Source: Myroides marinus (GTDB lineage Bacteria > Bacteroidota > Bacteroidia > Flavobacteriales > Flavobacteriaceae). Taken from it: a stretch of DNA of 48,371 nucleotides. The translations under genes were made by a program, and so were the position numbers. Below, piece by piece: positions 1 through 6,653 of this stretch. The stretch's first letter is position 1. Every line of letters begins with the position of its first letter. The stretch is from the NCBI RefSeq assembly GCF_900109075.1, contig NZ_FNYS01000026.1:1-48371 (forward strand), written 5' to 3'. Below the pieces are notes generated by a model. That model saw only the letters and a list, made by a program, of their open reading frames with translations. It did no database searches and had not been told where the DNA came from.

Positions 1-17
1 AACTACGATAACTTTTT

Positions 18-80
18 AGAAGCCAGCATGCTGGCTTCTTTTTTTATGCCATATTGACAAATCTCAGGTTACATATTTTT
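18..80. repeat. Left arm of a 63-bp inverted repeat bounding the accessory island
   Basis: The reverse complement of this segment matches 3444-3506 with only 2 mismatches (at 49-50). It contains a 20-bp perfect palindrome GAAGCCAGCATGCTGGCTTC (19-38) followed on the plus strand by seven T, which looks like a rho-independent terminator for a gene left of the window, and then 30 bases (51-80) that recur perfectly inverted at 3444-3473. Identity is read directly; the meaning (mobile-element ends, or a recombination by-product) is inference. Confidence 0.85.
19..45 (+). terminator. Terminator hairpin with T-run, copy 1
   Basis: A perfect palindrome GAAGCCAGCATGCTGGCTTC is followed by TTTTTTT. 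It is oriented to end a plus-strand transcript coming from left of the window. A second copy of the same hairpin lies at 3486-3512. Confidence 0.75.
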
Positions 81-308
81 ATCGGACAACAATGTATAAA
101 TATAAATACTTTCTTTTATTAATTTTTCTAATTCTTGTTTGGTATTTGTTTTAAAGATTAAAAACTCTTGTTTTAATATTCCATTAATTCTTTCAGCTAA
201 TGCATTTTGATAGCAATCGTACCCATCTGTCATAGAAGGGGTAATATTATTTTTATTTAATAGGAGTTGATAATATTCAGAACAGAACAATTGGTATTCT
301 TGCTTTAT
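69..308 (-). pseudogene. IS3-family transposase (OrfB/integrase core) C-terminal remnant
   Basis: The open frame runs on the minus strand from about 308 to the stop at 69 and carries only the last part of an rve integrase core. The run SMTDGYDCYQNALAERINGI is the typical region around the third acidic residue (the E of DDE, in ALAERINGILK) of IS3/IS150-type OrfB. The first two catalytic aspartates and all of OrfA are missing, and the last residues (SDKNM) are read through sequence resembling an IS end. This is a decayed stub, not an active element. An internal TTG could start about 73 residues, but that product would lack an active site. Confidence 0.85.
77..88 (-). repeat. IS-end-like motif TGTCCGATAAAA, copy 1
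   Basis: On the minus strand this reads TGTCCGATAAAA. The same 12-mer occurs in the same orientation at 414-425 and 3522-3533. IS3-family ends often begin with TG, so these are probably remnants of terminal repeats. All three copies are direct rather than inverted, so none defines a complete element. Confidence 0.5.
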
Positions 309-510
309 TTATATATAAATATAAGGATAATAAAATCTCTTTAAAAACAAGGTGTTCTGTATTGAACTGTGGCTTAATTGTAGTACCATAAGCCTATTTA
401 AAGAGATAATAAGTTTTATCGGACACTAATTGATCATAATACTATATTTTGTATATTTGTAATACAATAGTAGTAGTTATCTTATATAAAACCATTTAAA
501 TACCATTATA
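309..510. other. IS debris and promoter region upstream of hipB
   Basis: This stretch has no coding frame. It contains a short inverted pair (AATCTCTTTAAA near 334 and TTTAAAGAGATA near 398), a second TGTCCGATAAAA motif (414-425, minus strand) and then the candidate hipBA promoter. It looks like the left part of the decayed IS3-type element represented by the transposase stub. Confidence 0.5.
430..459 (+). promoter_or_regulatory. Bacteroidota-type promoter for hipB-hipA
   Basis: TATATTTG (452-459) is a perfect match to the TAnnTTTG -7 element, with TTG (430-432) 19 bases upstream as a -33 element. The hipB ATG lies about 50 bases downstream. The leader could hold an operator for autoregulation, which is usual for hipBA operons, but no clear dyad was seen. 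Confidence 0.55.
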
Positions 511-816
511 ATGTTATTTATATCATTATCAAAAATACAAATTAAAATAGTTGAAAGCATCCGCGATCGACGATTACAAATGGAACTGACTCAAGAAGGT
601 TTGTCGGTAAGAGCTGGAGTAGCGTTATCAACTTTGAGAAAATTTGAACAAAAGGGGGTAATTTCTTTAGATTCATTTTTAAAAATACTGTCGGTTGTCG
701 GCGGATTAGAAGAAATAGTTGATGCTTTGAAACCTAAGGAGCAAGATTTTAAATCTATTGACGAAGTATTAAAAACGGAGCAAAAATCAACAAGAAAACG
801 AGGAAGTAGAAAATGA
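511..816 (+). CDS. HipB-like XRE-family antitoxin / transcriptional repressor
   Basis: A 101-residue protein with an XRE/Cro-type helix-turn-helix over residues about 17-73. The residues ELTQEGLSVRAGVALSTLRK form the two HTH helices and are followed by SLDSFLKILSVVGGLEEI, typical of HipB-like repressors. In hipBA modules this protein binds operator DNA as a dimer, neutralises the HipA kinase and represses the operon. The tail (residues 80-101) is basic and probably disordered. Its stop overlaps the next start as ATGA (813-816), so the two genes are translationally coupled. The ATG at 511 lies a plausible distance below the TATATTTG promoter. The HTH assignment is firm; the antitoxin role follows from the partner gene. 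Confidence 0.88.
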   Translation: MLFISLSKIQIKIVESIRDRRLQMELTQEGLSVRAGVALSTLRKFEQKGVISLDSFLKILSVVGGLEEIVDALKPKEQDFKSIDEVLKTEQKSTRKRGSRK

Positions 817-2042
817 AACTAGCTGTTAAAGAAATAAAAGTAGGATTGAATTTTGGTTTTGGAATTCAACCCGTTGGACGTTTAGCAATTCGTAATAGCA
901 TTATCTATTTTGAGTATGATGAAGCTTTTTTGCTTAACAATTTAGAAATTTCTCCCATAAAGCTTCCTTTGCAAGGTGGTGTTATACAACTGCCTAAAAG
1001 TCCTTTTGAAGGTCTAGCTGGAGTTTTCAACGATAGTTTACCCGATGGTTGGGGAAGGTTACTTTTTGATCGTTTACTTCGTTCAAAAGGTATTTCTGCC
1101 TCAGATATATCTCCCCTTGATCGTTTAGCGTATGTTGGATTAAATGGTTTGGGGGCTTTAGTTTTTGAACCTGATCAAAGCCTTATTACAAACGATGAAA
1201 TAATTGATTTGGATGTTTTAGCTACACAAACCAAAGAGGTTTTGGAAGGTGAATCAGAAGAAGTGATTAGAGAATTATTAGCTTTAAATGGATCTTCTGC
1301 TGGAGCAAGACCAAAAGCATTGATTGGTGTTGATTCTGAAAGAAAAAGCATAATACATGGAACTGATCAGTTAAGCGATGATTTTGAACACTGGATGGTG
1401 AAATTTCCAAATTCGCAAGATGGAATTGATGCTGGCGCAATAGAATATATCTATGCATTAATGGCTTTGGATGCTGGAATTGAAATGCCAGCTATTCATT
1501 TGTTTACTTCTCAAAAAGGTAGTGGTTATTTTGGTGTAAAACGTTTTGATAGAAATGGCAACAAATCTTTACACATGCATACAGTTAGTGGTTTGATTCA
1601 TAATAATTTTAGATTTCCATCTCTTGATTATGAAGATTTATTATCATTGACAGGTGTATTAACAAAAGATATTCGTGAAGTAGAAAAGATGTTTCGACTA
1701 GCAGTTTTTAATGTCATGGCACACAATCGAGACGATCACTCAAAAAATTTTACATTTCTGATGAATGAATTTGGCCAATGGAAATTATCACCTGCTTATG
1801 ATCTTACTTTTTCTAGCGGTCCAGGAGGAGAACAAAGTACAATGGTTATGGGAGAAGGACGAAATATAAGTATCAAACATCTTACTAAATTAGGTTTAGA
1901 AGCGAAGTTATCAAAAGAATTTGTAGGAAATGTTATTGAACAAACTCGTTCTGCACTTGATAAATGGATGAGTTTGTCAAAAGATTTTGGAGTTAGTAAG
2001 TCTAACATAGGGCTAATTCAAAAGGCGATTTCACAATTATAA
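813..2042 (+). CDS. hipA: HipA-like serine/threonine protein kinase toxin
   Basis: A 409-residue protein with the whole HipA fold: an N-terminal HipA_N (couple_hipA) region (about 1-115) including GVFNDSLPDGWGRLLFDRLL, and a C-terminal kinase-like domain. Key motifs are the P-loop-like NGSSAGARPKA (159-169), the ATP-contacting lysine in WMVKFPN (K197), the catalytic loop NRDDHSKNF (305-313) and the metal-binding SPAYDLT (326-332). All catalytic residues look intact. E. coli HipA phosphorylates glutamyl-tRNA synthetase and causes persistence; the target here is unknown. It forms a two-gene operon with the upstream HTH gene through a 4-base overlap. It lies inside an island bounded by inverted repeats, which fits horizontal gain. 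Confidence 0.92.
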   Translation: MKLAVKEIKVGLNFGFGIQPVGRLAIRNSIIYFEYDEAFLLNNLEISPIKLPLQGGVIQLPKSPFEGLAGVFNDSLPDGWGRLLFDRLLRSKGISASDISPLDRLAYVGLNGLGALVFEPDQSLITNDEIIDLDVLATQTKEVLEGESEEVIRELLALNGSSAGARPKALIGVDSERKSIIHGTDQLSDDFEHWMVKFPNSQDGIDAGAIEYIYALMALDAGIEMPAIHLFTSQKGSGYFGVKRFDRNGNKSLHMHTVSGLIHNNFRFPSLDYEDLLSLTGVLTKDIREVEKMFRLAVFNVMAHNRDDHSKNFTFLMNEFGQWKLSPAYDLTFSSGPGGEQSTMVMGEGRNISIKHLTKLGLEAKLSKEFVGNVIEQTRSALDKWMSLSKDFGVSKSNIGLIQKAISQL

Positions 2043-2122
2043 GCAATGATACAATTGTAAAGAAGTTATATAGGATTTACTGATGCTTTAAGAATATTTG
2101 TTCATAGCTACTGGGTTTAATA

Positions 2123-2809
2123 ATGATTTATACGTTTAATAATCCTATTAATTTAGTAGACCCTGATGGAAGATGGCCTAAACTTCCGTCTTGGAAAGAA
2201 ACTAAAGCAGGATTGAAACGAGATGCACAAGGTATGTATGTTAATTCAGGAATTAAACACGCTGTGGATTGGTTTCAAGGTAAACATAAGTATAAGAGTA
2301 TACCAAAATATTCAATAGAAGTGGTAGAGCCTCAATTTAATGGCTACTTACCTGACAGAGGAACATCAATATTTACTTTAAGTAGAGGTACAGGTAATGC
2401 CGATATTTCCAAGCTACAAGATAATGTAATTGAAGCTTTTAAATATGATTTACCTGAAGGGTTACAGAATACTGGAGATGCACTCTCATATGCTAGATAT
2501 GCTTTAACTGCTACAGGTATTGGAGCAGAAATAGGGATTCCAGCAGCAGCAGTTGGTAGTGCTATGTCGACTATAGGGAGGGGGATTGAAGCAGGTGTTA
2601 ATATAAACGACAATAAAGTAGAAAAAGCTGGTCAAAGTGCAGTATTTATGGTTGCAGGAGAGTTACTTAACACTGGTTTAAACAAAGTAATACCTGGTCC
2701 TAAAAATGATTTAGGAAAAGAAATTATTAAACAAGGAGCTGGACTTAAATTGAAAATAATCGAGAATGAGGTTAAGAAAACAAATAATCAAACAAAAGAA
2801 AATAACTGA
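2123..2809 (+). CDS. Orphan Rhs/YD-repeat C-terminal tip (truncated, toxin-type module)
   Basis: This 228-residue frame opens with MIYTFNNPINLVDPDGRW, which is the conserved end of the Rhs core (YxxNNPxNxVDPDG). The rest of the Rhs barrel is absent: an in-frame TAG lies at 2105-2107. After the DPDG junction comes a variable domain: a basic section (28-60), then a glycine/alanine-rich hydrophobic stretch (about 121-153), then a lysine-rich tail. In polymorphic toxin systems the sequence after DPDG is the delivered effector. I do not recognise this effector fold and see no obvious nuclease motif. It is probably a displaced C-terminal cassette rather than a secreted full-length protein. The stop overlaps a small two-helix ORF as TGATG, the usual toxin-immunity arrangement. 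Confidence 0.75.
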   Translation: MIYTFNNPINLVDPDGRWPKLPSWKETKAGLKRDAQGMYVNSGIKHAVDWFQGKHKYKSIPKYSIEVVEPQFNGYLPDRGTSIFTLSRGTGNADISKLQDNVIEAFKYDLPEGLQNTGDALSYARYALTATGIGAEIGIPAAAVGSAMSTIGRGIEAGVNINDNKVEKAGQSAVFMVAGELLNTGLNKVIPGPKNDLGKEIIKQGAGLKLKIIENEVKKTNNQTKENN

Positions 2810-2985
2810 TGGGATTAATTTATTCATTATTATGTATATTAGGAGGTAGCATTTATATAATTTATTTATTAAAAAGGAAAAAGCAAGATTCTAACTCTTG
2901 GGATATATCAATGAATTTACGAGGATTTGCTGGAGGAATAATAATTGTTATTATTGGCATTGTTTTGTTTTTTAAAAATATTTAA
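2809..2985 (+). CDS. Small two-transmembrane protein, candidate immunity protein for the Rhs tip
   Basis: A 58-residue frame starts at the ATG that overlaps the upstream stop (TGATG, 2807-2811). Two hydrophobic helices are visible: residues 3-20 (LIYSLLCILGGSIYIIYL) and 43-55 (GIIIVIIGIVLFF). They are joined by a charged loop with KRKKQ and the motif SWDISMNLRGF. Small two-helix membrane proteins directly after Rhs C-terminal tips are known in Bacteroidota and include predicted immunity proteins. Translational coupling and topology support that role, but the sequence does not prove it. It could also be a generic Rhs-associated membrane protein. Confidence 0.6.
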   Translation: MGLIYSLLCILGGSIYIIYLLKRKKQDSNSWDISMNLRGFAGGIIIVIIGIVLFFKNI

Positions 2986-3443
2986 TCCCCCCAGCTGGCG
3001 CGAGCATCCTGCTCGTGCTATAATAAATAAAAAATCCCAGCCGTAAGGGAGGGCACTGAAAAAGTCCTAATATAGTATCAGAGGCTGTCCAAAAAGGTCT
3101 TAAAAAAATAAACCCAGTCTAAATAGGCGGGGTTTTTGGGTTGTTTGTCCTCAAAGAAAGTATCTTTGAGGTGCAACCAAACAAATCCAAAGGGCAAATA
3201 TAATGTTCAAAACTGAAAGTTTAAAATCTCCAATCTTTATTATTTGAGACAAACTTACTATCTTACATTAGGTTATGAAATATGTCGTTGCTCGATACAT
3301 TTTAATACATAAAACTAAGAGCAATATAAGTAGTATTTTGATGTATTTTTGAGATTTGGAAGCAGTTGAAATTGAAACAAGAGTTTTAACCCAATACTAC
3401 TTAGAGTTAAATTTTATTATATTGATAATCATTGTTGTTTGGT
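2986..3443. other. Gene-free IS/Rhs debris with several hairpins
   Basis: No coding frame. Visible structure: a GC-rich hairpin GCGCGAGCA-TCC-TGCTCGTGC (2998-3018) of the kind that often ends Rhs-type loci; a segment beginning GAGGCTGTCCAAAAAGG (about 3081) that resembles the terminal repeat of an insertion sequence; an imperfect hairpin AAACCCAG...GGGGTTT (3112-3137) followed by T; and a second hairpin CCTCAAAG-N7-CTTTGAGG (3149-3171). The rest (3180-3440) is AT-rich with no feature I can name. The overall picture is successive insertions and deletions. Confidence 0.55.
2998..3018 (+). terminator. Hairpin downstream of the Rhs tip / small ORF pair
   Basis: Nine-base arms with one G-T pair (GCGCGAGCA / TGCTCGTGC) and a three-base loop, 12 bases after the stop of the two-helix ORF. 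No good T-run follows, so it may be a processing or REP-like hairpin rather than a classical terminator. Confidence 0.45.
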
Positions 3444-3506
3444 AAAAATATGTAACCTGAGATTTGTCAATATCTCATAAAAAAAGAAGCCAGCATGCTG
3501 GCTTCT
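3444..3506. repeat. Right arm of the 63-bp inverted repeat
   Basis: Reverse-complement copy of 18-80 with 2 mismatches (3474-3475). It includes a perfect 30-base block (3444-3473), seven A, and the palindrome GAAGCCAGCATGCTGGCTTC (3486-3505). Together with the left arm it encloses about 3.4 kb carrying hipBA, the Rhs tip and its partner. Confidence 0.85.
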
Positions 3507-3512
3507 TTTTTT
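3479..3512. terminator. Bidirectional hairpin with A-run and T-run, copy 2
   Basis: The palindrome at 3486-3505 is preceded by seven A and followed by seven T, so it could end transcripts in both directions. The copy at 19-38 has a T-run on one side only. Confidence 0.7.
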
Positions 3513-3517
3513 ATGAG

Positions 3518-3539
3518 ATATTTTTATCGGACAACAATG
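3518..3539. repeat. Direct repeat of 73-94 carrying the IS-end-like motif
   Basis: The 22 bases here match 73-94 exactly and in the same orientation, including TTTTATCGGACA. The island therefore has both inverted and direct copies of its border sequences, a sign of rearrangement or repeated insertion. Confidence 0.7.
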
Positions 3540-3726
3540 AATAAATAATAAAAAAACAGGATGTTTTAAAAACAAGTTAACTTTTTTTGAATCCTCTTTT
3601 ACATTTGATTTTTATAGTGATATAAATACAAATATTTATTGTATATTATTATTTTCAATATTAGTTATAGATGAATTTAATACCCAGTCTTCTACTTAAT
3701 TCAATTAATTTATCAAAACAAACACA
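3534..3726. other. AT-rich spacer without a recognisable gene
   Basis: Beyond the right border of the island this stretch shows no coding frame, no hairpin with a T-run and no clear promoter. It is probably old border debris. Confidence 0.5.
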
Positions 3727-3936
3727 ATGGCAGAATTTAATGTCATAAAATCAAGTAAAAAAAGATGAATAGTAGCTTTTTTAATAGTTATAATTTTATT
3801 CCTATGTTGTGGAAAAGAATTAACTAATGAAAATAACCCAGAACAAATAATACCAATATTCCTTTCTACATTAGTAATGGGATTTATTTTATATTTTGGA
3901 AAAGATAGTTATCAAGGAATAAGTATAGGTAAATGA
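3727..3936 (+). pseudogene. Small membrane protein gene interrupted by an in-frame TGA
   Basis: Starting at ATG 3727 the frame reads MAEFNVIKSSKKR, then TGA (3766-3768), then continues open for 56 codons to a TGA at 3934-3936. After the internal stop come two hydrophobic helices (IVAFLIVIILFLCC and IPIFLSTLVMGFILYF) separated by a polar loop (GKELTNENNPEQ). The TGA lies exactly where a tryptophan (TGG) at the membrane border would fit, so one substitution explains the break. The final stop overlaps the next ATG as ATGA. No family is recognised. Either the gene is dead or the part after TGA uses another start. Confidence 0.6.
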
Positions 3937-4292
3937 CTATGGGAATTATAGTACGTGATGAAGAAGATATCTATAAAGCTCATGACTATGAATTAAAAGT
4001 AATCTTTAAAGATTCTACTCTAACACTGAAAAGAACTAAGACTAGATATCTTACAGATACTATAGCTATAGTACACGCAAGATTACAGCTTAGTAATCAG
4101 TCTGCATTAATAAACAATGAAGAACCTCAAGTACGCAACAACTTATTTATATTCGTTACTCAGCGTATCAACGATAGTTGGTATTGTATAGCGGCACAAA
4201 ATGCGGAAGTCCAAAACGGTCAAGAAACCTTCATCAAAAAAGAAGATGGTGCTTATGAAGCTGTTAATTACAGTTCATTTAAAAAGAAGTAA
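3933..4292 (+). CDS. SnoaL/SgcJ-like (NTF2-fold) protein lacking its N-terminal half
   Basis: A 119-residue frame. Its central part (FKDSTLTLKRTKTRYLTDTI, then AIVHARLQL) and its ending (LFIFVTQRINDSWYCIAAQNAEV) match the C-terminal two-thirds of the SgcJ/EcaC and DUF4440 SnoaL-like group, where the last strand usually reads W.I.AAQN. Members are usually 130-150 residues and begin with a helical region that forms one wall of the cone-shaped pocket; here it is missing or replaced by MTMGIIVRDEED. With the broken gene overlapping upstream, this looks like a deletion product at the island edge. Function is unknown and stability is doubtful. Confidence 0.5.
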   Translation: MTMGIIVRDEEDIYKAHDYELKVIFKDSTLTLKRTKTRYLTDTIAIVHARLQLSNQSALINNEEPQVRNNLFIFVTQRINDSWYCIAAQNAEVQNGQETFIKKEDGAYEAVNYSSFKKK

Positions 4293-4301
4293 AAACAATA
4301 C

Positions 4302-5048
4302 TTAAGAATGCCTTTCTTTAATTTCACTAATATACTCAGAAGGCAGTACACCAGTAACCTTTTTAAAATTAATAGTAAAACGTGAATGGGAAGAGAAACC
4401 ACTCTTATCTGCTAGGTGACTGATCTTATATTTTCTATAATTAGAGTTCTTCTCTATGGATTTGACTATATACCCTATGCGTAACTCATTAATATAATTA
4501 GCAAAGTCCTTTTCTTTATTCTTATTGATATAATAAGACAAATATCTAGAGTTGACACCTAACCTAGCTGACAATGAACTCAATGACATCTCTTTGTTTA
4601 GAAACATCTTACTACTCTCAAATTCTTGAATACTTTTATCTAAATAGGTAATCATTTCTTTAGATAGATATTCACTTTCGATAGCTACTTTACTTTCTAT
4701 TTTACTTATCAATTCATTGATTCTACATAAACATAATCTAGAAGTAGTTACATTATTACACAGAAGAGAAAAGTAATCCTTCATTAAATACAAAAAAGTA
4801 TAAACCATAATGCTATAGAATAAACTATATCTCATAAGGTTATTAGATGAGTCCCACTTTATAAAATCAAAACGACTATACAGCACACTAAGTTTAGACT
4901 CAATATTATTATCCTGCATTATAGCATAGAAGTCACTTCTGATAAACAATAAGAAAGAAGGGTGTAAAAAAGAGGATAACAATATCGACAAGCACAATAT
5001 TTCTATCAGTATCCATAGAATAATAATCAAAGTAAATAAGGTATTCAT
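4302..5048 (-). CDS. Membrane-anchored AraC-family transcriptional regulator
   Basis: A 248-residue protein. Residues about 1-34 are very hydrophobic (LFTLIIILWILIEILCLSIL), and a second hydrophobic segment is near 73-92 (YSLFYSIMVYTFLYLM). A helical linker follows, then a C-terminal AraC/XylS domain (about 150-245). The first HTH is SLSSLSARLGVNSRYLSYYI and the second ISHLADKSGFSSHSRFTINF, followed by the conserved G-x-x-PSEY. Membrane-tethered AraC regulators are common in Flavobacteria, usually with sensory TPR repeats ahead of the helix; this one has no recognisable sensor. It converges on the truncated SnoaL-like gene with only 9 bases between stops. The target is unknown; the divergent space upstream holds no gene. 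Confidence 0.82.
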   Translation of the reverse strand: MNTLFTLIIILWILIEILCLSILLSSFLHPSFLLFIRSDFYAIMQDNNIESKLSVLYSRFDFIKWDSSNNLMRYSLFYSIMVYTFLYLMKDYFSLLCNNVTTSRLCLCRINELISKIESKVAIESEYLSKEMITYLDKSIQEFESSKMFLNKEMSLSSLSARLGVNSRYLSYYINKNKEKDFANYINELRIGYIVKSIEKNSNYRKYKISHLADKSGFSSHSRFTINFKKVTGVLPSEYISEIKERHS

Positions 5049-5239
5049 ATTTTTAGTTTTAATCAGTAGAGCTACAACTATAAAAATTAAGCAACTCTAC
5101 TATAATGGTGGTGGGGTACAATTTGATTGTGAGTATAAAAATAGAACCTGAATTACAGAATGTAAAAATATAGAGGTGGACAATGAGGTGGACAAAACAC
5201 AAAAAAACAAATAATAACCTTAAAATCAATACAATAAAA

Positions 5240-5270
5240 AAGAGGATATCCCAATATAGGGCATCCTCTT
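5240..5270 (-). terminator. Terminator of the TonB receptor-DUF4374 operon
   Basis: Arms AAGAGGAT / ATCCTCTT with an inner CCC/GGG pairing; on the minus strand it is followed by TTTTTATTG. It lies 40 bases past the DUF4374 stop. Confidence 0.8.
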
Positions 5271-5309
5271 TCTTATTTATAAAACTATCTCAATATTATT
5301 TACTACATA

Positions 5310-6623
5310 TTATTTATCTATATTAATTTTTCCAATAGTACCAATACTTCCATCTGCTAGATCTTTAACTTCAAGACCTTTAGTTACTTTAGCAGTTGCC
5401 AAATCTAATGTATACACAAATGATTTAGACTCTGCTGTAACAGGTAAGTACACATCTGATCCATCTACAAATGGAGCTTGAGCTACTTTTATATTTTCAG
5501 CACTTGGCAATCCTTCAACCCATTTAAACTCCCCTGTTGTACCATCAAATATGGCTAGTTTATTATATGGCGTACTTAATGAATTCCAAGCAATAGCAAT
5601 ATCTGCATTCATATTTAATAAGAACTTATTGTTGGCAAGCGCATATACTTTATGAACTTTATGTCCTCCTGATAACGATTCAATATCATATTGATAGTTC
5701 TTATCAAACTCTAAAGTTTTAGTATTAAACCTTAAAACAGAAGAAGGAATTGGAGAAAAAGAAGGTTTATCTTTACCTAACATAGCATTAGGAGAGAACA
5801 CATAAACAAATCCATCACTTCCAGATGCAATAGTCGATATACGACTAGAACGATAACGAGCTACTGCAAAACTCATTCTATCATCTTTCACTACTTTTTC
5901 TAACTGCACTCTTTTGTTTACGTCAGTTTCGTTCTCATTAAATTTAAATACAGCTAACCACACTCTACTGCGATAAGTAGAAGTATTATCTTCCTTATCA
6001 TCTTTAGTGATTTTAAAAGGTTCAATAGCCATCACAAAACGGTTGTTTCCGATATTCTCAAGACCAGCAAAGTTAGCATACTCACCCTTCTCCGCTATAT
6101 TCTCAACATTAATATAAGAGGTAAAGTTTATTCCACCTGTATTTCCATCTACAAAATTAAATGCTTGTGCACGCTCTCCAGAAGTTAACTTCACTCCACC
6201 TGTAGTAGCTATCATATATTTTCCAAAGTTGGTAATAAACTCTTCTCTTGTAGGAAGATCTACAGTAGTTTGTTTATTAAGATTACCATCAGGTCTTAAT
6301 AACCAACTCTGCATACCTGAAGGGTCCCCTTGACGATATTCAAATACATAAGCACGATTACCTCCATATGTAAATATTGTAGTACCTAATGCTGCTAATC
6401 CATTTCCCTTAGCTGAAATATCTCCACTTTTAAGATCATTTGTAGTTAGTAATAAATTCGTTTTAGATGCACTAGCTCCAATGATATATTTCCACTCTAC
6501 TTTATTCGTTCCTTTATCTTCACCTCCGTTGTCAGTTCCTTTATCATCACTAGAACAACTAGTCATAGTGAATGCTCCAAACAACATTGCTAATGCAAAT
6601 GTTGAAAAAACTCTTTTTCTCAT
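5310..6623 (-). CDS. DUF4374-family lipoprotein
   Basis: A 437-residue predicted lipoprotein. A signal peptide ends at a lipobox (FTMTSCSS, acylated Cys 23), then comes an acidic Asp/Glu/Gly linker (24-42), then a single large domain of beta-propeller character (KYIIGASASKTNLLLTTNDL ... FDGTTGEFKWVEGLPSAENI). This matches DUF4374, a Bacteroidota family usually encoded next to TonB-dependent siderophore or metal-chelate receptors. It starts 30 bases after the receptor stop and shares its promoter and terminator. The lipoprotein probably helps the receptor to capture or process its ligand at the cell surface; this is inferred from neighbourhood. No frameshift or odd composition was seen. Confidence 0.9.
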   Translation of the reverse strand: MRKRVFSTFALAMLFGAFTMTSCSSDDKGTDNGGEDKGTNKVEWKYIIGASASKTNLLLTTNDLKSGDISAKGNGLAALGTTIFTYGGNRAYVFEYRQGDPSGMQSWLLRPDGNLNKQTTVDLPTREEFITNFGKYMIATTGGVKLTSGERAQAFNFVDGNTGGINFTSYINVENIAEKGEYANFAGLENIGNNRFVMAIEPFKITKDDKEDNTSTYRSRVWLAVFKFNENETDVNKRVQLEKVVKDDRMSFAVARYRSSRISTIASGSDGFVYVFSPNAMLGKDKPSFSPIPSSVLRFNTKTLEFDKNYQYDIESLSGGHKVHKVYALANNKFLLNMNADIAIAWNSLSTPYNKLAIFDGTTGEFKWVEGLPSAENIKVAQAPFVDGSDVYLPVTAESKSFVYTLDLATAKVTKGLEVKDLADGSIGTIGKINIDK

Positions 6624-6653
6624 TGTAATTGTATTTATTATAGATTAGTAATT

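Noticed and set aside
2123..2809. Full Rhs toxin gene
   Set aside because: Only the end of the core remains and an in-frame TAG stands 16 bases upstream; no secretion part is present.
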